A stretch of DNA of 64,000 nt from Nostocoides sp. Soil756. Lineage in GTDB: Bacteria > Actinomycetota > Actinomycetes > Actinomycetales > Dermatophilaceae. The notes beneath the pieces are model-generated. The model saw only the letters and a list, made by a program, of their open reading frames with translations. It was not told the DNA's origin and ran no database searches. Both the position numbers and the translations under genes were made by a program. Positions 54,648 through 63,461 of the stretch are shown one piece after another. The stretch lies in assembly GCF_001428065.1 (NCBI RefSeq), contig NZ_LMSE01000003.1, forward strand, positions 91,632 through 155,631, read 5' to 3'. Positions within the stretch are counted from its first letter, which is position 1. Every line of letters begins with the position of its first letter.

Positions 54648-54749
54648 CGGGACAGGCTACGGCCAGCGGGCGCCCCAGGGCTTGACGGCCGTCCGCCGCC
54701 CCTGCTCGCGCCCGAGGGCGGCGTCGGTGCCCCGTGCGACGATGACGCC

Positions 54750-55265
54750 ATGACCACCCTCTCCGACTTCTCCGCCACCACCCTCCAGGGCGAGGACCGC
54801 TCGCTGGCCACCTACGCCGGCGACGTCGTGCTCGTCGTCAACACGGCCAGCAAGTGCGGCTTCACCCCGCAGTACGAGGGCCTCGAGGCGCTCTACTCCG
54901 AGCTGAAGGACGAGGGCTTCGTCGTCCTGGGCTTCCCGTGCAACCAGTTCGGCGGCCAGGAGCCCGGCGCCGAGGACGAGATCGAGGAGTTCTGCCAGGT
55001 CAACTACGGCGTGACCTTCCCGATGTTCGCCAAGGTCGACGTCAACGGCGACGACGAGCACCCCCTCTACGCGTGGCTGAAGTCCGAGAAGAAGGGCCTG
55101 CTCGGCGGCCGCATCAAGTGGAACTTCACCAAGTTCCTCGTCGGCCGCGACGGCACCGTCATCGAGCGCTACGCGCCCAACACCGAGCCGGCCGACCTTG
55201 CCAACGACGTACGCGCGGCGCTCTCCGCTCCCCGCCCGGCCCCGCAGGACACCCCCGGCGCATGA
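54750..55265 (+). CDS. Glutathione peroxidase-family thiol peroxidase
   Basis: The product is 171 aa. The peroxidatic Cys36 is in [15 protein letters not shown] (Cys rather than selenocysteine). The resolving region [13 protein letters not shown] supplies a second Cys and the conserved Gln, and [12 protein letters not shown] supplies Trp and Asn of the catalytic tetrad. It lacks the dimerisation loop of animal enzymes, so thioredoxin is the likely reductant. The ATG overlap (ATGA) with the following phosphoesterase gene indicates an operon of three genes ending with the glycosylase. Confidence 0.93.
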   Translation: MTTLSDFSATTLQGEDRSLATYAGDVVLVVNTASKCGFTPQYEGLEALYSELKDEGFVVLGFPCNQFGGQEPGAEDEIEEFCQVNYGVTFPMFAKVDVNGDDEHPLYAWLKSEKKGLLGGRIKWNFTKFLVGRDGTVIERYAPNTEPADLANDVRAALSAPRPAPQDTPGA

Positions 55266-56404
55266 CCCTGATCGCGCTCGTCGCCCTGCTGGTCATCGGG
55301 GGGTTCCTGGTCTTCGTCTGGCACCGGCTCGCCATCGCCCCGCCGTGGGGGCGCCGCTGGCCGGCGGTGGTCGTCGCGCTCGTCCTGGCCGCGCTGGCCG
55401 CCGCCGTCCCCGCAGGGTTCGACGTGTGGGGCGGGCGCTGGACGCCGGCCCAGATGCGCCCGATCGTGTGGACCGGCCAGGCCTTCCTCGCGACCTGCCT
55501 GTACCTGTTCCTCGGGCTGGTCGCGGTGTGGCTGGTCGCGGTGGGGATCTGGCTGGTCCGCTGGCGCCGCGACCACGGGCGCCTCGCCCGCCGCCGTCTC
55601 AACCGGGTGGCCTCGCCGCTCGTGGCCCTGACCGCCGTCGGCCTCACCGCGTACGGCGCGGTGGCTGCCGCGCATCCCACGGCCACCGCCTACGAGCTCT
55701 CGTCACCGCAGCTGCCGCAGCAGTTCGACGGCACCCGCGTGGCCCTCGTCACCGATCTGCACGCCGGTGCGGTGCGCAGCGCCGACTTCACCCGGCGGGT
55801 GGTCGACCTCGTCAACGCGCAGCGCCCCGACCTCGTCGTCATCGCGGGCGACCTCGTCGACGGCACCGCCGAGCGGTACGGCCGCGAGATCGCGCCGCTC
55901 GCCGACCTGCGAGCGCCGCTCGGGGTCTACGCCACGACCGGCAACCACGAGATGTACCGCGACACCGCCAACTGGGTGCGCGCGTTCGAGGCCACCGGCA
56001 TCACCGTGCTGAAGAACCAGTCGGTGCCGCTGACCCGCGACGGCGCCACCATCACGCTCGCCGGGGTGCACGACTGGTCCGGCGAGGGGGCGTTCCTCCC
56101 CGACTATGACGCGGCCCTCGCGGGGGTCGACCCGGGCGGGTTCACCGTGCTGTCGGCGCACCAGCCGCGCCAGGCGTTCGCGGTCGAGGGTCGTGGGGTC
56201 GACCTCCAGCTGTCGGGGCACACCCACGGCGGCCAGCTCTGGCCCATCCGCTACCTCGTCCCGCTGCAGCAGCCGATGGTCGACGGGAAGGCCGTGGTCG
56301 GCGACACCCCGGTCATCACCTCGCGCGGCGCCGGTGCCTGGGGGCCGGCGGTCCGCGTGGGCGCCGACCCGGAGGTCCCGATCATCACCCTCCGGCGCTC
56401 GTGA
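55262..56404 (+). CDS. Membrane-anchored metallophosphoesterase (YaeI/YkuE-like)
   Basis: The product is 380 aa. Four hydrophobic segments occupy residues 1 to about 145 with an Arg-rich loop ([16 protein letters not shown]) on the cytoplasmic side. The calcineurin-like domain follows: VTDLHAG, GDLVDG, TGNHE, and the C-terminal [11 protein letters not shown], which together supply the two-metal site. Relatives cleave phosphodiesters in lipids such as UDP-diacylglucosamine or act in unknown pathways. It is translationally coupled to the peroxidase upstream (ATGA) and the glycosylase downstream (GTGA). Confidence 0.92.
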   Translation: MTLIALVALLVIGGFLVFVWHRLAIAPPWGRRWPAVVVALVLAALAAAVPAGFDVWGGRWTPAQMRPIVWTGQAFLATCLYLFLGLVAVWLVAVGIWLVRWRRDHGRLARRRLNRVASPLVALTAVGLTAYGAVAAAHPTATAYELSSPQLPQQFDGTRVALVTDLHAGAVRSADFTRRVVDLVNAQRPDLVVIAGDLVDGTAERYGREIAPLADLRAPLGVYATTGNHEMYRDTANWVRAFEATGITVLKNQSVPLTRDGATITLAGVHDWSGEGAFLPDYDAALAGVDPGGFTVLSAHQPRQAFAVEGRGVDLQLSGHTHGGQLWPIRYLVPLQQPMVDGKAVVGDTPVITSRGAGAWGPAVRVGADPEVPIITLRRS

Positions 56405-57006
56405 GCGGCCCCGGCGTGGTCGTGGGGCCCGACCGCCTCGCGCGCCCGGCGTGGGCCGCCACCGACCCGCTGCTGCGGGACTACTACGACACCGAGTGGG
56501 GGATGCCGGTGCGCGACGAGCGCGGGCTGTTCGAGCGGCTCTCGCTCGAGGCGTTCCAGTCGGGGCTGTCGTGGGCGACGATCCTGCGCAAGCGGCCGGC
56601 GTTCCGGGCGGCGTTCGACGGCTTCGACCCCGAGGCGGTCGCGGCGTACGGCGAGGCCGACGAGGCCCGGCTGATGGCGGATGCCGGGATCGTGCGCAAC
56701 CGCGCGAAGGTCGCCGCGACCATCGGCAACGCCCGGGCCACCCTCGCCCTGCGCGACGACCCCGACGGCGACCTGGCGCGCCTGGTCTGGTCGTTCCGCC
56801 CGGCCGAGACCCCGCGCCCCGTCACGTACGCCGACGTCCCCACCACCTCGCCCGAGTCGGTCGCCCTCAGCAAGGCGCTGAAGCGCAAGGGGTTCTCGTT
56901 CGTCGGGCCCACCACGATGTTCGCGCTGATGGAGGCCGTCGGCATCGTCGACACCCACCTGCTGGGCAGCCACCGGCGGGGCACCAGCGGCGTCTGGCCC
57001 GCCTGA
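56401..57006 (+). CDS. DNA-3-methyladenine glycosylase I-like protein without the usual zinc ligands
   Basis: The product is 201 aa from a GTG overlapping the previous stop by 4 bases. LEAFQSGLSWATILRKRPAF and GFSFVGPTTMFALMEAVG are characteristic Tag blocks, so it should excise 3-methyladenine. The protein contains no Cys at all. The E. coli zinc-snap ligands Cys4, His17 and Cys179 correspond here to Pro (RPAWAATDP), Tyr (YYDTEWG) and Ser (LLGSHRRG). Either this actinobacterial subgroup holds its ends together without zinc or its activity differs. Confidence 0.88.
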   Translation: MSGPGVVVGPDRLARPAWAATDPLLRDYYDTEWGMPVRDERGLFERLSLEAFQSGLSWATILRKRPAFRAAFDGFDPEAVAAYGEADEARLMADAGIVRNRAKVAATIGNARATLALRDDPDGDLARLVWSFRPAETPRPVTYADVPTTSPESVALSKALKRKGFSFVGPTTMFALMEAVGIVDTHLLGSHRRGTSGVWPA

Positions 57007-57030
57007 GCCGGCGCGCGCCTCCCCCGCCCC

Positions 57031-57104
57031 GCTGAGGCCGCCGAACCCCGCTCAGACTGCCGAACCCCGCCTAGATTGCCGAACCACCCTCAGATCGGCG
57101 AGCC
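57031..57104. repeat. Degenerate 20-bp tandem repeat
   Basis: Nearly four copies of a 20-base unit follow each other (57031-57050, 57051-57070, 57071-57090, 57091-57104). Each has ctgag/ctcag/ctag, a variable short stretch and gccgaacc. It begins 25 bases after the glycosylase stop and lies between two converging units (glycosylase operon and the tRNA). No hairpin dominates. Confidence 0.6.
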
Positions 57105-57174
57105 GCCCCCCTATAGGGCCGGTGCCGGCCGATACCGCCGGTGCGAAGCGGGGTGGCACGACGCCACAACGCGG

Positions 57175-57209
57175 AAGAGGGCCGGACGAAAAGCGTGTCC
57201 GGCCCTCTT
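57175..57209 (-). terminator. Terminator after tRNA-Ala
   Basis: aagagggccggac at 57175-57187 pairs perfectly with gtccggccctctt at 57197-57209 around a 9-base loop (gaaaagcgt). On the minus strand it begins 9 bases after the tRNA 3' end. The strong symmetrical stem would also stop readthrough from the glycosylase operon on the other strand. Confidence 0.85.
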
Positions 57210-57217
57210 CTGCGTTG

Positions 57218-57290
57218 TGGAGCTGAGGGGATTCGAACCCCTGACCCCCTCCATGCCATGGAGGTGCGCTACCAACTGCGCTACAGCCCC
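57218..57290 (-). tRNA. tRNA-Ala (anticodon GGC)
   Basis: The 73-nt cloverleaf starts GGGGCTGTAGCGCAGTTGG on the minus strand at 57290. The acceptor stem GGGGCTG/CAGCTCC has one G-U pair. The D arm is GCGC-AGTTGGTA-GCGC, the anticodon stem-loop is CCTCC-ATGGCAT-GGAGG with anticodon GGC, and the T arm is AGGGG-TTCGAAT-CCCCT. The discriminator is A and CCA is not encoded. No integrase or second copy of the 3' end is in the window. Confidence 0.97.
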
Positions 57291-57356
57291 GAGTGGGTGT
57301 CCCCCGAAGGGGCGACGGCGAGTCTACCCACGCCTCACCGCTCGCCCAAATCGCCC

Positions 57357-58031
57357 TCAGGGAGCGAAGGTCCCCTCGGGTGAACCGGCGCCCACCGACA
57401 CGTTCCAGGTGCGCAGCCGCCACCCCTGGCGACCCTCCGCGAGCTCGGCCCAGTGGCAGTTGCCGAGCGCTCCCAGCACCCGCCACGACACCAGCATGTC
57501 GAGCCCCAGCAGCCACGACACCCCGGCCCGGCCGGCCGCGCCGTGGGTGGACACGACGACGCACTCCCCCGGCCCGGTCGCGGCCAGCACGTCGCGCAGC
57601 GCGTCGCCCATCCGCTCCCGGACGTCGGCCAGAGACTCCCCGCCCCCGGGGCGCGTGACGTCCTCTCCGCGGCGCAGGGCCGCGTGTTCGCCGGGCCAGC
57701 GCTGCACGATCTCGTCGTTCGTGAGCCCCTGCCAGGCCCCGGCGTGGATCTCGCGCAGCCGCTGGTCCTCGACCAGCGGGACCTCGGCCGCCCGGGCCAC
57801 GGCGGCCCCGGTGAGCCGGGCCCGCTGCAGGTCGGAGGTCACGACCCGCACCGGCCCGAGCGCGGCCAGCGCGGGGCCGGCGGCCGCCGCCTGCTCCTCG
57901 CCCAGCGGCGAGAGCGGACTGTCGAGCTGGCCCTGCCACACCCCCGCGGCGTTGGACGTGGTCTGGCCGTGACGGAGCACCACGAGCCGGCGACCCGGTC
58001 CGTCGGGGAGCGGCGGAGGCGGCCCGCTCAC
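57357..58031 (-). CDS. Histidine phosphatase-family protein, probable GpgP-type phosphatase
   Basis: The product is 224 aa from a GTG overlapping the rsfS stop by 4 bases. VVLRHGQTTSNAAGVWQG gives the catalytic RHG with His; SDLQRARLTG, EIHAGAWQG and VVSTHGAAGRAG supply the other active-site residues. In mycobacteria the gene in the same position after nadD and rsfS is gpgP, glucosyl-3-phosphoglycerate phosphatase, so that activity is a reasonable proposal based on synteny; a broad phosphoglycerate mutase-like phosphatase is the alternative. Confidence 0.9.
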   Translation of the reverse strand: MSGPPPPLPDGPGRRLVVLRHGQTTSNAAGVWQGQLDSPLSPLGEEQAAAAGPALAALGPVRVVTSDLQRARLTGAAVARAAEVPLVEDQRLREIHAGAWQGLTNDEIVQRWPGEHAALRRGEDVTRPGGGESLADVRERMGDALRDVLAATGPGECVVVSTHGAAGRAGVSWLLGLDMLVSWRVLGALGNCHWAELAEGRQGWRLRTWNVSVGAGSPEGTFAP

Positions 58032-58408
58032 CGCCCGCCCTGCTCGGTGCCGACGGCGCCGAGCTCGACGGCCGGGCAGTCCTTCCAGAGTCGCTCGAGC
58101 TCGTAGAAGTCGCGCTCGTCGTCGTGCTGGACGTGCACCACGATGTCGTTGAAGTCGATGAGCACCCAGCGGCCCTCGCGCTGCCCCTCGCGGCGCACCG
58201 GCTTGGAACCCATCTCGCGCAGCCGGTCCTCGACCTCGTCGACGATCGAGCCGACCTGCCGCTCGGACTCGGCCGAGACGATGACGAAGACGTCGGTCAA
58301 CGCCAGCTGGTCGGACACGTCGATGCCGGTGATGGTCGTCGCCAGCTTGTCGGCGGCGGCCGCCGCGGCGGTGCGGGCGAGCTCGAGCGAACGGTCGGAT
58401 GCGGTCAC
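58028..58408 (-). CDS. rsfS: Ribosome silencing factor RsfS
   Basis: The product is 126 aa from a GTG with GAGGAG upstream, overlapping the nadD stop by 4 bases. The DUF143 fold is recognisable from [21 protein letters not shown], the Ser/Arg-rich [20 protein letters not shown], and [24 protein letters not shown] (read in two parts). RsfS binds ribosomal protein uL14 and blocks subunit joining when nutrients are short. It is the middle gene of the nadD-rsfS-phosphatase operon. Confidence 0.96.
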   Translation of the reverse strand: MTASDRSLELARTAAAAAADKLATTITGIDVSDQLALTDVFVIVSAESERQVGSIVDEVEDRLREMGSKPVRREGQREGRWVLIDFNDIVVHVQHDDERDFYELERLWKDCPAVELGAVGTEQGGR

Positions 58409-58977
58409 GGTGCTCCTCGGTAGAGGCGGTGCTTGGAGATGTACTGGACGACGCCGTCGGGCACGAGGTACCAGACCGGCTGGCCGGCCCGCACGCGGTC
58501 GCGGCAGTCGGTGGAGGAGATCGCCATGGCGGGGACCTCCTGGAGGGTGACGCGGTCGGCGGGCAGCCCCAGCTCGGAGAGTGCGTAGCCCGGGCGGGTG
58601 ACCCCGACGAACTGCGCCAGCTCGAAGAGCTCGTCGGCGTCCTTCCACGACAGGATCTGGGCCAGCGCATCGGCGCCGGTGATGAAGAACAGGTCGGCGT
58701 CCGGACGCTGGGCCTTGAGGTCGCGCAGGGTGTCGACGGTGTAGGTGAGGCCCTCACGGTCGACGTCGACGCGCGAGACCGTGAAGCGCGGGTTCGACGC
58801 GGTGGCCACGACCGTCATCAGGTAGCGGTGCTCGGCCGGCGAGACGTCACCGGCATCCTTCTGCCACGGCCGCCCGGTGGGGACGAAGACGACCTCGTCG
58901 AGCCCGAGCAGCGCCTGCACCTCGGAGGCCGCGACGAGGTGCCCGTGGTGGATGGGGTCGAACGTGCCACCCATCAC
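58405..58977 (-). CDS. nadD: Nicotinate-nucleotide adenylyltransferase NadD
   Basis: The product is 190 aa. The nucleotidyltransferase signature [15 protein letters not shown] begins directly after the start, and the second ATP motif is [10 protein letters not shown] (ISSTxxR). It adenylates nicotinate mononucleotide in NAD synthesis. The start is uncertain: GTG at 58977 and ATG at 58974 are adjacent and neither has a strong ribosome-binding site. The upstream small membrane protein gene ends 23 bases earlier, so all four genes probably share its leaderless promoter. Confidence 0.95.
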   Translation of the reverse strand: MMGGTFDPIHHGHLVAASEVQALLGLDEVVFVPTGRPWQKDAGDVSPAEHRYLMTVVATASNPRFTVSRVDVDREGLTYTVDTLRDLKAQRPDADLFFITGADALAQILSWKDADELFELAQFVGVTRPGYALSELGLPADRVTLQEVPAMAISSTDCRDRVRAGQPVWYLVPDGVVQYISKHRLYRGAP

Positions 58978-59000
58978 CCCGAGCCGCAGCCGGGCCCCGC

Positions 59001-59273
59001 TCAGTGGTGGCCCGGGCTCTCGGGCCAGTGGGGCTGGTCCTGGGCGACGGGGACGCTGGCGCCGTGGGCGCCGTGGCCGGCCGGCGCGCCGGCGCCGTCG
59101 TGCCCGTGGGCCCCGGGCGGGGCGTACTTGTTGTGGGTCCCGCGGAAGGACCACGTGAGGCCGAGGAGGAAGGCGAACGCCAGGAGGGCGAGGACGCCGA
59201 TGAGCCACGTGGGCATCGGCAGCTCGCGAGGGGTGGTCCCCTCGGCGGTCACGAGGGCGGCGAACGTCGACAT
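59001..59273 (-). CDS. Small membrane protein with His/Gly-rich tail
   Basis: The product is 90 aa. The N-terminus is short, one transmembrane helix ([19 protein letters not shown], about 23-41) follows, and the C-terminal ~40 residues are rich in His, Gly and Ala ([20 protein letters not shown]) with PGHH at the end; a metal-binding role is possible. TACGCT lies 6 bases before the ATG, indicating a leaderless transcript that would continue into nadD. Small proteins of this design upstream of nadD are seen in related actinobacteria; the function is unknown. Confidence 0.8.
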   Translation of the reverse strand: MSTFAALVTAEGTTPRELPMPTWLIGVLALLAFAFLLGLTWSFRGTHNKYAPPGAHGHDGAGAPAGHGAHGASVPVAQDQPHWPESPGHH

Positions 59274-59405
59274 GGGCCCAGCGTACCGCCCCGGTTGTCC
59301 ACGGATTTCGTCCACAGGGCTGTGCACGAACCGGCGGCGGAGCACCAGCGCCTGTGGACGGCCGGTGGACCGTCGCCCACGCGCCGAGGAGATGCGCGGA
59401 ACCGC

Positions 59406-59434
59406 TTGCACTCCCCTGCTGCGGGCACTAGAAC
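59406..59434 (+). promoter_or_regulatory. Strong-looking promoter without an associated ORF
   Basis: TTGCAC (59406-59411) and TAGAAC (59429-59434) are separated by 17 bases, a good vegetative promoter. Transcription would begin near 59441. The next gene on this strand starts at 59821 behind its own leaderless -10 and an intervening terminator, so this promoter appears to serve an RNA. Confidence 0.5.
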
Positions 59435-59440
59435 AGACCC

Positions 59441-59753
59441 CACGCCCGCTGCGCGGGGCAGGCCCGGACAGCGAGAACCTCCGGTCCGGTCCCGACCAGC
59501 AGGTGGGTCGTTCGGATAACGGCACATCGTCCTCCCCGGGAGACCGGAGGGGCCGTACACGTCCTCGGGGGTGTACGCCGCGCGCGACGGCGCGGGTGCT
59601 GCGGCCGACGGCCCGGAGTCGAAGTCCGTCCTCTGGGCGGCGCCACCGTCGCGTGGCAGACCTTGTGCGGCTCGCCGCAGGGACCGACCGGCTCGGTTCA
59701 GCCGGTGGCCGTGCCGCCGGTGAGGGCCCCCGAACTCATACTCGGGGGCCCTC
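59441..59753 (+). ncRNA. Candidate orphan structured RNA of about 310 nt
   Basis: The stretch from the promoter at 59406-59434 to the terminator at 59722-59753 has no coding frame with a start signal. It does contain many self-complementary pairs: cccgctgcgcggg near 59450, gtacac/gtgtac near 59555-59575, ggccgacggcc near 59605, and ccggctcggttcagccgg near 59688-59705. It lies between divergent protein genes, so a terminator here has no obvious mRNA to end. It did not match RNase P RNA, tmRNA or SRP RNA motifs that I know. Ms1/6S-like RNAs of actinobacteria are about this size, but I see no specific evidence for that identity. Confidence 0.4.
59722..59753 (+). terminator. Terminator between divergent genes
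   Basis: gagggcccccga (59722-59733) pairs perfectly with tcgggggccctc (59742-59753) around an 8-base loop. A 12-bp G+C-rich stem of this kind is a typical actinobacterial terminator. It stands 67 bases before a + strand gene start and 450 bases from the start of the divergent minus-strand gene. Confidence 0.75.
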
Positions 59754-59820
59754 CGCCGTCCCTCGGCCGATCACAGCAACGCACGGCCGCGACACAGCCC
59801 GCGCCCCTACGCTGGTCGTC

Positions 59821-60858
59821 ATGTCCGAGGTCGAGCTCACGGTCGTCGTGCCGATGTACAACGAACAGGAGGTCCTGCCCCTGTTCGTCGAGCGGCTGCG
59901 TCCGCTGGCGCAGGCCTGGGGGGTCACCTACGAGGTCCTCTGCGTCGACGACGGCTCCTCCGACGCCACCCCCGTCCTGCTCCAGCGGCTGCGCCGCGAG
60001 TGGGATGCCGTCCGCGTGGTGCGGCTGCGCACCAACGCCGGCCACCAGGCGGCCATCTCGGCCGGGCTGCAGCGGGCCCGCGGGCGCTACGTCGTCACCA
60101 TCGACGCCGACCTGCAGGACCCGCCCGAGGTCATCGGCGAGATGCTGCGCGTGGCCCACGAGCAGGACGTCGACGTGGTCTACGGCGTGCGCTCGGACCG
60201 CTCCAGCGACACCGCCTTCAAGCGCGTGACGGCGCGGGCCTTCTACCGCTCGATCCGCGCGCTGTCCGACGTCGACGCCCGCGTCGACGCCGGGGACTTC
60301 CGCCTGATGTCGCGGGCCACCGTCGAGGCGGTCAACGCCCTGCCGGAGCACAACCGCGTGCTGCGCCTGGTCGTTCCGGCCCTGGGCTTCCCCAGCGCGT
60401 CGGTCGAGTACCGGCGGGAGCAGCGGGCGGCCGGCGACTCCAAGTACCCGCTCGGCACGATGATCCGGCTCTCGGTCGACGGCGTCACCGGCTTCTCGAC
60501 GGCACCGCTGCGCTTCGCCACCTGGTTGGGGCTGTTCGGCGGCCTGGCCGCGGTGGTCGTGCTCGTCTTCGCCCTGGTGTCGATGCTGATGGGCAACACC
60601 CTGCCGGGCTGGACCTCGACGGTGGTCATCGTCGCGGCCGTGGGCGCCGTGCAGCTGCTGGCGCTCGGCATCCTCGGTGAGTACGTGGGCCGGACGTACA
60701 CCGCGCTCCAGGCGCGCCCGGCGTACTTCGTGGCCCACGACAGCCTGGATGCCGAGGGCGAGGCATCACCCACCCCGGCGGCACCTCACGTGGTGCCCGT
60801 GGCGCCCGCGGCCACCGTGGTCGACCGCCCGGCGGTGGGCTCTCAGACCCGCACCTGA
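59821..60858 (+). CDS. Family 2 glycosyltransferase, DPM1/GtrB-like with two C-terminal membrane helices
   Basis: The product is 345 aa. The GT-A core has [23 protein letters not shown] and [11 protein letters not shown] with the metal-binding Asp residues, and [15 protein letters not shown] after the catalytic region. Two transmembrane segments ([19 protein letters not shown] and [19 protein letters not shown]) place it in the GtrB/ArnC group that transfers sugars to polyprenyl phosphate. A Pro/Ala-rich tail ends the protein. TACGCT lies 7 bases before the ATG, so the message is leaderless. Its 3' end overlaps the end of proA by 16 bases on the other strand. Confidence 0.9.
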   Translation: MSEVELTVVVPMYNEQEVLPLFVERLRPLAQAWGVTYEVLCVDDGSSDATPVLLQRLRREWDAVRVVRLRTNAGHQAAISAGLQRARGRYVVTIDADLQDPPEVIGEMLRVAHEQDVDVVYGVRSDRSSDTAFKRVTARAFYRSIRALSDVDARVDAGDFRLMSRATVEAVNALPEHNRVLRLVVPALGFPSASVEYRREQRAAGDSKYPLGTMIRLSVDGVTGFSTAPLRFATWLGLFGGLAAVVVLVFALVSMLMGNTLPGWTSTVVIVAAVGAVQLLALGILGEYVGRTYTALQARPAYFVAHDSLDAEGEASPTPAAPHVVPVAPAATVVDRPAVGSQTRT

Positions 60859-62135
60859 CCGTCGCCCTCGACGACCCACTTGGTGCTCGTCAGCTCGGGC
60901 AGCGCCATCGGGCCGCGGGCGTGCAGCTTCTGGGTGGAGATGCCGATCTCGGCGCCGAAGCCGAACTCGCCGCCGTCGGTGAAGCGGGTGCTGGCGTTGA
61001 CCATGACGGCGGCGGCGTCGACCTCGGCGGTGAAGCGGCGGCTGGCGGCACGGTCCTCGGTGACGATCGCCTCGGTGTGCCCGGAGCCGTAGCGCCGGAT
61101 GTGCTCGAGCGCGGCGTCGAGGTCGTCGACCACACCCACCGACATCTCGAGGCCGTGGAACTCGGTGGCGAAGTGCTCGGCGGTCGCGGTGTCGTGGGGC
61201 ACCCCGGCGAGCTCGGCGGCCGTGCTCGCCGCGGAGTCGGTGTGCAGGACGACGCCCTCGGCCGACAGCGCGGCCAGCACCTTGGGCAGGAAGGCGTCGG
61301 CGACGTCGCGGTGCACCAGCAGCGACTCGGCCGCGTTGCACACACTGGGCCGGTGCGTCTTGGCGTTCACCGCGATGGCGAGGGCGCTCTCGAGGTCGGC
61401 CCGGGCGTCGACGTAGACGTGGCAGTTGCCGATGCCGGTCTCGATGACGGGCACCGTCGACCCGGTGACGACGGCCTGGATGAGGTCGGCGCCCCCGCGC
61501 GGGATGAGGAGGTCGACCAGGCCGCGGGCGGTCATCAGCGCGCGCACCACCCCGTGGCCGCCGTCGAGCAGGGAGACGGCGTCGGCGGGCAGGCCCTGGG
61601 TCACCAGCGCCGCCCGCAGGACGGTGACCAGGGCCCGGTTGGTGTCGGCGGCCGCGCTGCCCCCGCGCAGGATGACCGCGTTGCCGGACTTCAGGCCGAG
61701 GCCGGCGGCGTCGACGGTGACGTTGGGGCGCGCCTCGTAGATCATCCCGACCACACCCATCGGCACCCGCACCTGACGGATCTGGAGGCCGTTGGCCAGG
61801 GTGGAGCCGCGCACCACCTCGCCCACGGGGTCGGGCAGGCCGGCGATGTCGCGCAAGGCCCGGGCGACCGCGGCGACGCGGGGCGGGTCGAGGCGCAGGC
61901 GGTCCTGGAGGCTCGCGGGCATGCCCTGCGCGCGGCCGCGGTCGAGGTCGCGGGCGTTGGCGGCGACGACGTCGTCGGTGGCGGCGACGAGGGCGTCGGC
62001 CAGGGCGTGCAGGGCGGCGTCCTTCTCGGCCCGCGACAGCAGGGCGAGGCGGCGCGAGGCGGCGCGGGCGGCCTCGGCCAGGACCCGGACCTGCTCGACG
62101 TCGGCGGGGTCGATGCCGTCGGTGCGCTCGGTCAT
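60843..62135 (-). CDS. proA: Gamma-glutamyl phosphate reductase
   Basis: The product is 430 aa, the usual length. The ATG at 62135 follows TATCCT by 6 bases (GGGGAG between), so the transcript probably starts at the codon. Landmarks are [20 protein letters not shown], the Gly-rich [10 protein letters not shown], the catalytic Cys in [12 protein letters not shown], and [19 protein letters not shown] near the end. It reduces gamma-glutamyl phosphate to the semialdehyde in proline synthesis. No proB gene is in the window; in many relatives proA lies next to nadD, from which it is separated here by the glycosyltransferase and RNA candidate. Confidence 0.97.
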   Translation of the reverse strand: MTERTDGIDPADVEQVRVLAEAARAASRRLALLSRAEKDAALHALADALVAATDDVVAANARDLDRGRAQGMPASLQDRLRLDPPRVAAVARALRDIAGLPDPVGEVVRGSTLANGLQIRQVRVPMGVVGMIYEARPNVTVDAAGLGLKSGNAVILRGGSAAADTNRALVTVLRAALVTQGLPADAVSLLDGGHGVVRALMTARGLVDLLIPRGGADLIQAVVTGSTVPVIETGIGNCHVYVDARADLESALAIAVNAKTHRPSVCNAAESLLVHRDVADAFLPKVLAALSAEGVVLHTDSAASTAAELAGVPHDTATAEHFATEFHGLEMSVGVVDDLDAALEHIRRYGSGHTEAIVTEDRAASRRFTAEVDAAAVMVNASTRFTDGGEFGFGAEIGISTQKLHARGPMALPELTSTKWVVEGDGQVRV

Positions 62136-62224
62136 CTCCCCAGGATAGGCGGGCCGGCGACGGCGCGCGGCGGCGTTCCCGCGGGGCGGGGTGACCACGG
62201 ACGGCCGGCGGCCAGGGGTCCTGC

Positions 62225-62479
62225 GGGAAGGTCCGGATGCTCCCGATACCGAGCCACGGCCCACCTCTCGGAGCACCCAGATGTGTGCTCCGGCCCCTGA
62301 GCCTCGCCCACCTCTCGGAGCACCTGAGTGTGTGCTCCGGTCCCTGAGCCTCGCCCACGTCCCGGAGCACCTGAATGTGCGCTCCGGTCCCTGAGCCTTG
62401 CTCACGTCCCGGAGCGCCTGCATGGATGCTCCGAGAGTGGGGCGGGGTGGCTCACGGGTTGGAGCATCCGGACCTTCCC
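62225..62479. repeat. Four-copy 47-bp hairpin repeat bounded by a perfect 19-bp inverted repeat
   Basis: Units start at 62262, 62309, 62356 and 62403, each exactly 47 bases apart; the fourth is cut short near 62440. Each contains a hairpin of the form cggagcac...gtgctccg and the spacer ccctgagcct(c/t)g. The whole block is enclosed by gggaaggtccggatgctcc (62225-62243) and its exact reverse complement (62461-62479). It fills the 410-base gap between the divergent proA and pdxY genes. No transposase or coding frame with a start signal is present. Confidence 0.9.
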
Positions 62480-62545
62480 CCACCACACCCCGTCGCCCGC
62501 GGGCCTGCGGGCGCCGGCCGGCCGGGCGGTGCGAGGATGGGGCGC

Positions 62546-63400
62546 GTGACGACGATCCTGTCCATCCAGTCCTCCGTCGCGTACGGCCACGTCGGCAACT
62601 CCGCGGCGGTCTTCCCGCTCCAGCGGCTCGGCGTCGAGGTGTGGCCGGTGCACACGGTGCACTTCTCGAACCACACCGGCTACGGCGCCTGGCGCGGCCC
62701 GCTGATGCCGGCCGACGACGTCCGCGAGGTCGTCACCGGCATCGAGGAGCGCGAGGCCCTGGCCGAGGTCGACGCCGTGCTCTCGGGCTACCAGGGCGGC
62801 GAGCAGATCGGCGAGGTGATCCTCGACGCCGTCGCGCGCACCAAGGCCGCCAACCCGGACGCCATCTACGCCTGCGACCCCGTGATGGGCAACGCCGCCT
62901 CGGGCTGCTTCGTGCACCCCGCCATCCCGGTGCTCCTGCGCGAGCGCGTGGTCCCCCAGGCCGACCTCATCACCCCCAACCAGTTCGAGCTCGGGTTCCT
63001 CACCGAGACCGAGCCGGCCGACCTCGACTCCACCCTCGCCTCGGTCGAGGCCGCCCGGGCGATGGGGCCCGGCACCGTCCTGGTCACGAGCGTGCTGCGC
63101 CCCGACCGCCCCGAGGGCACCATCGAGATGCTGGCCGTCCACGGCGACGGCGCCTGGATCGTGCAGACCCCGCAGCTGCCGATGAAGGCCAACGGCTCCG
63201 GCGACGTCACGGCCGCCCTCTTCACCGCGCACCTGCTGCAGACCGGCGACGCCGGCGTGGCCCTCGGCCGCACCGTCTCGAGCGTGTTCGACCTGCTGCA
63301 GCGCACCCTCGACTCCGGCCGGCGCGAGCTGCAGCTCGTCCAGAGCCAGGAGGAGATCGCGAACCCGCGGATGCAGTTCGAGGTCGAGCGCATCCGCTGA
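62546..63400 (+). CDS. pdxY: Pyridoxal kinase (PdxY-type)
   Basis: The product is 284 aa from a GTG at 62546; an in-frame ATG at 62537 is possible, but GAGGAT lies 7 bases before the GTG, as in other leaderless starts here. [18 protein letters not shown] and [17 protein letters not shown] are the substrate-binding segments. [20 protein letters not shown] and the anion hole with catalytic Asp [13 protein letters not shown] complete the ribokinase-like fold. It phosphorylates pyridoxal in the B6 salvage pathway. Confidence 0.95.
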   Translation: MTTILSIQSSVAYGHVGNSAAVFPLQRLGVEVWPVHTVHFSNHTGYGAWRGPLMPADDVREVVTGIEEREALAEVDAVLSGYQGGEQIGEVILDAVARTKAANPDAIYACDPVMGNAASGCFVHPAIPVLLRERVVPQADLITPNQFELGFLTETEPADLDSTLASVEAARAMGPGTVLVTSVLRPDRPEGTIEMLAVHGDGAWIVQTPQLPMKANGSGDVTAALFTAHLLQTGDAGVALGRTVSSVFDLLQRTLDSGRRELQLVQSQEEIANPRMQFEVERIR

Positions 63401-63461
63401 CGCGGCACACCCGGTAGCGACGGCACCCCCACCCGGGCCGCGACCGGCCGCGACCGGCGAC

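Noticed and set aside
57218-57290. tRNA-Ala as an integration site of a mobile island
   Set aside because: No integrase, no second copy of the tRNA 3' end and no change in gene character next to it.
59406-59434. CIRCE/HrcA operator
   Set aside because: TTGCACTC resembles a left CIRCE half, but the right half GAGTGC is missing (GGCACT instead), and no chaperone gene follows.
62225-62479. CRISPR array
   Set aside because: The 47-bp period has no separate conserved repeat and unique spacers; whole units are similar to each other. No cas gene is in the window.
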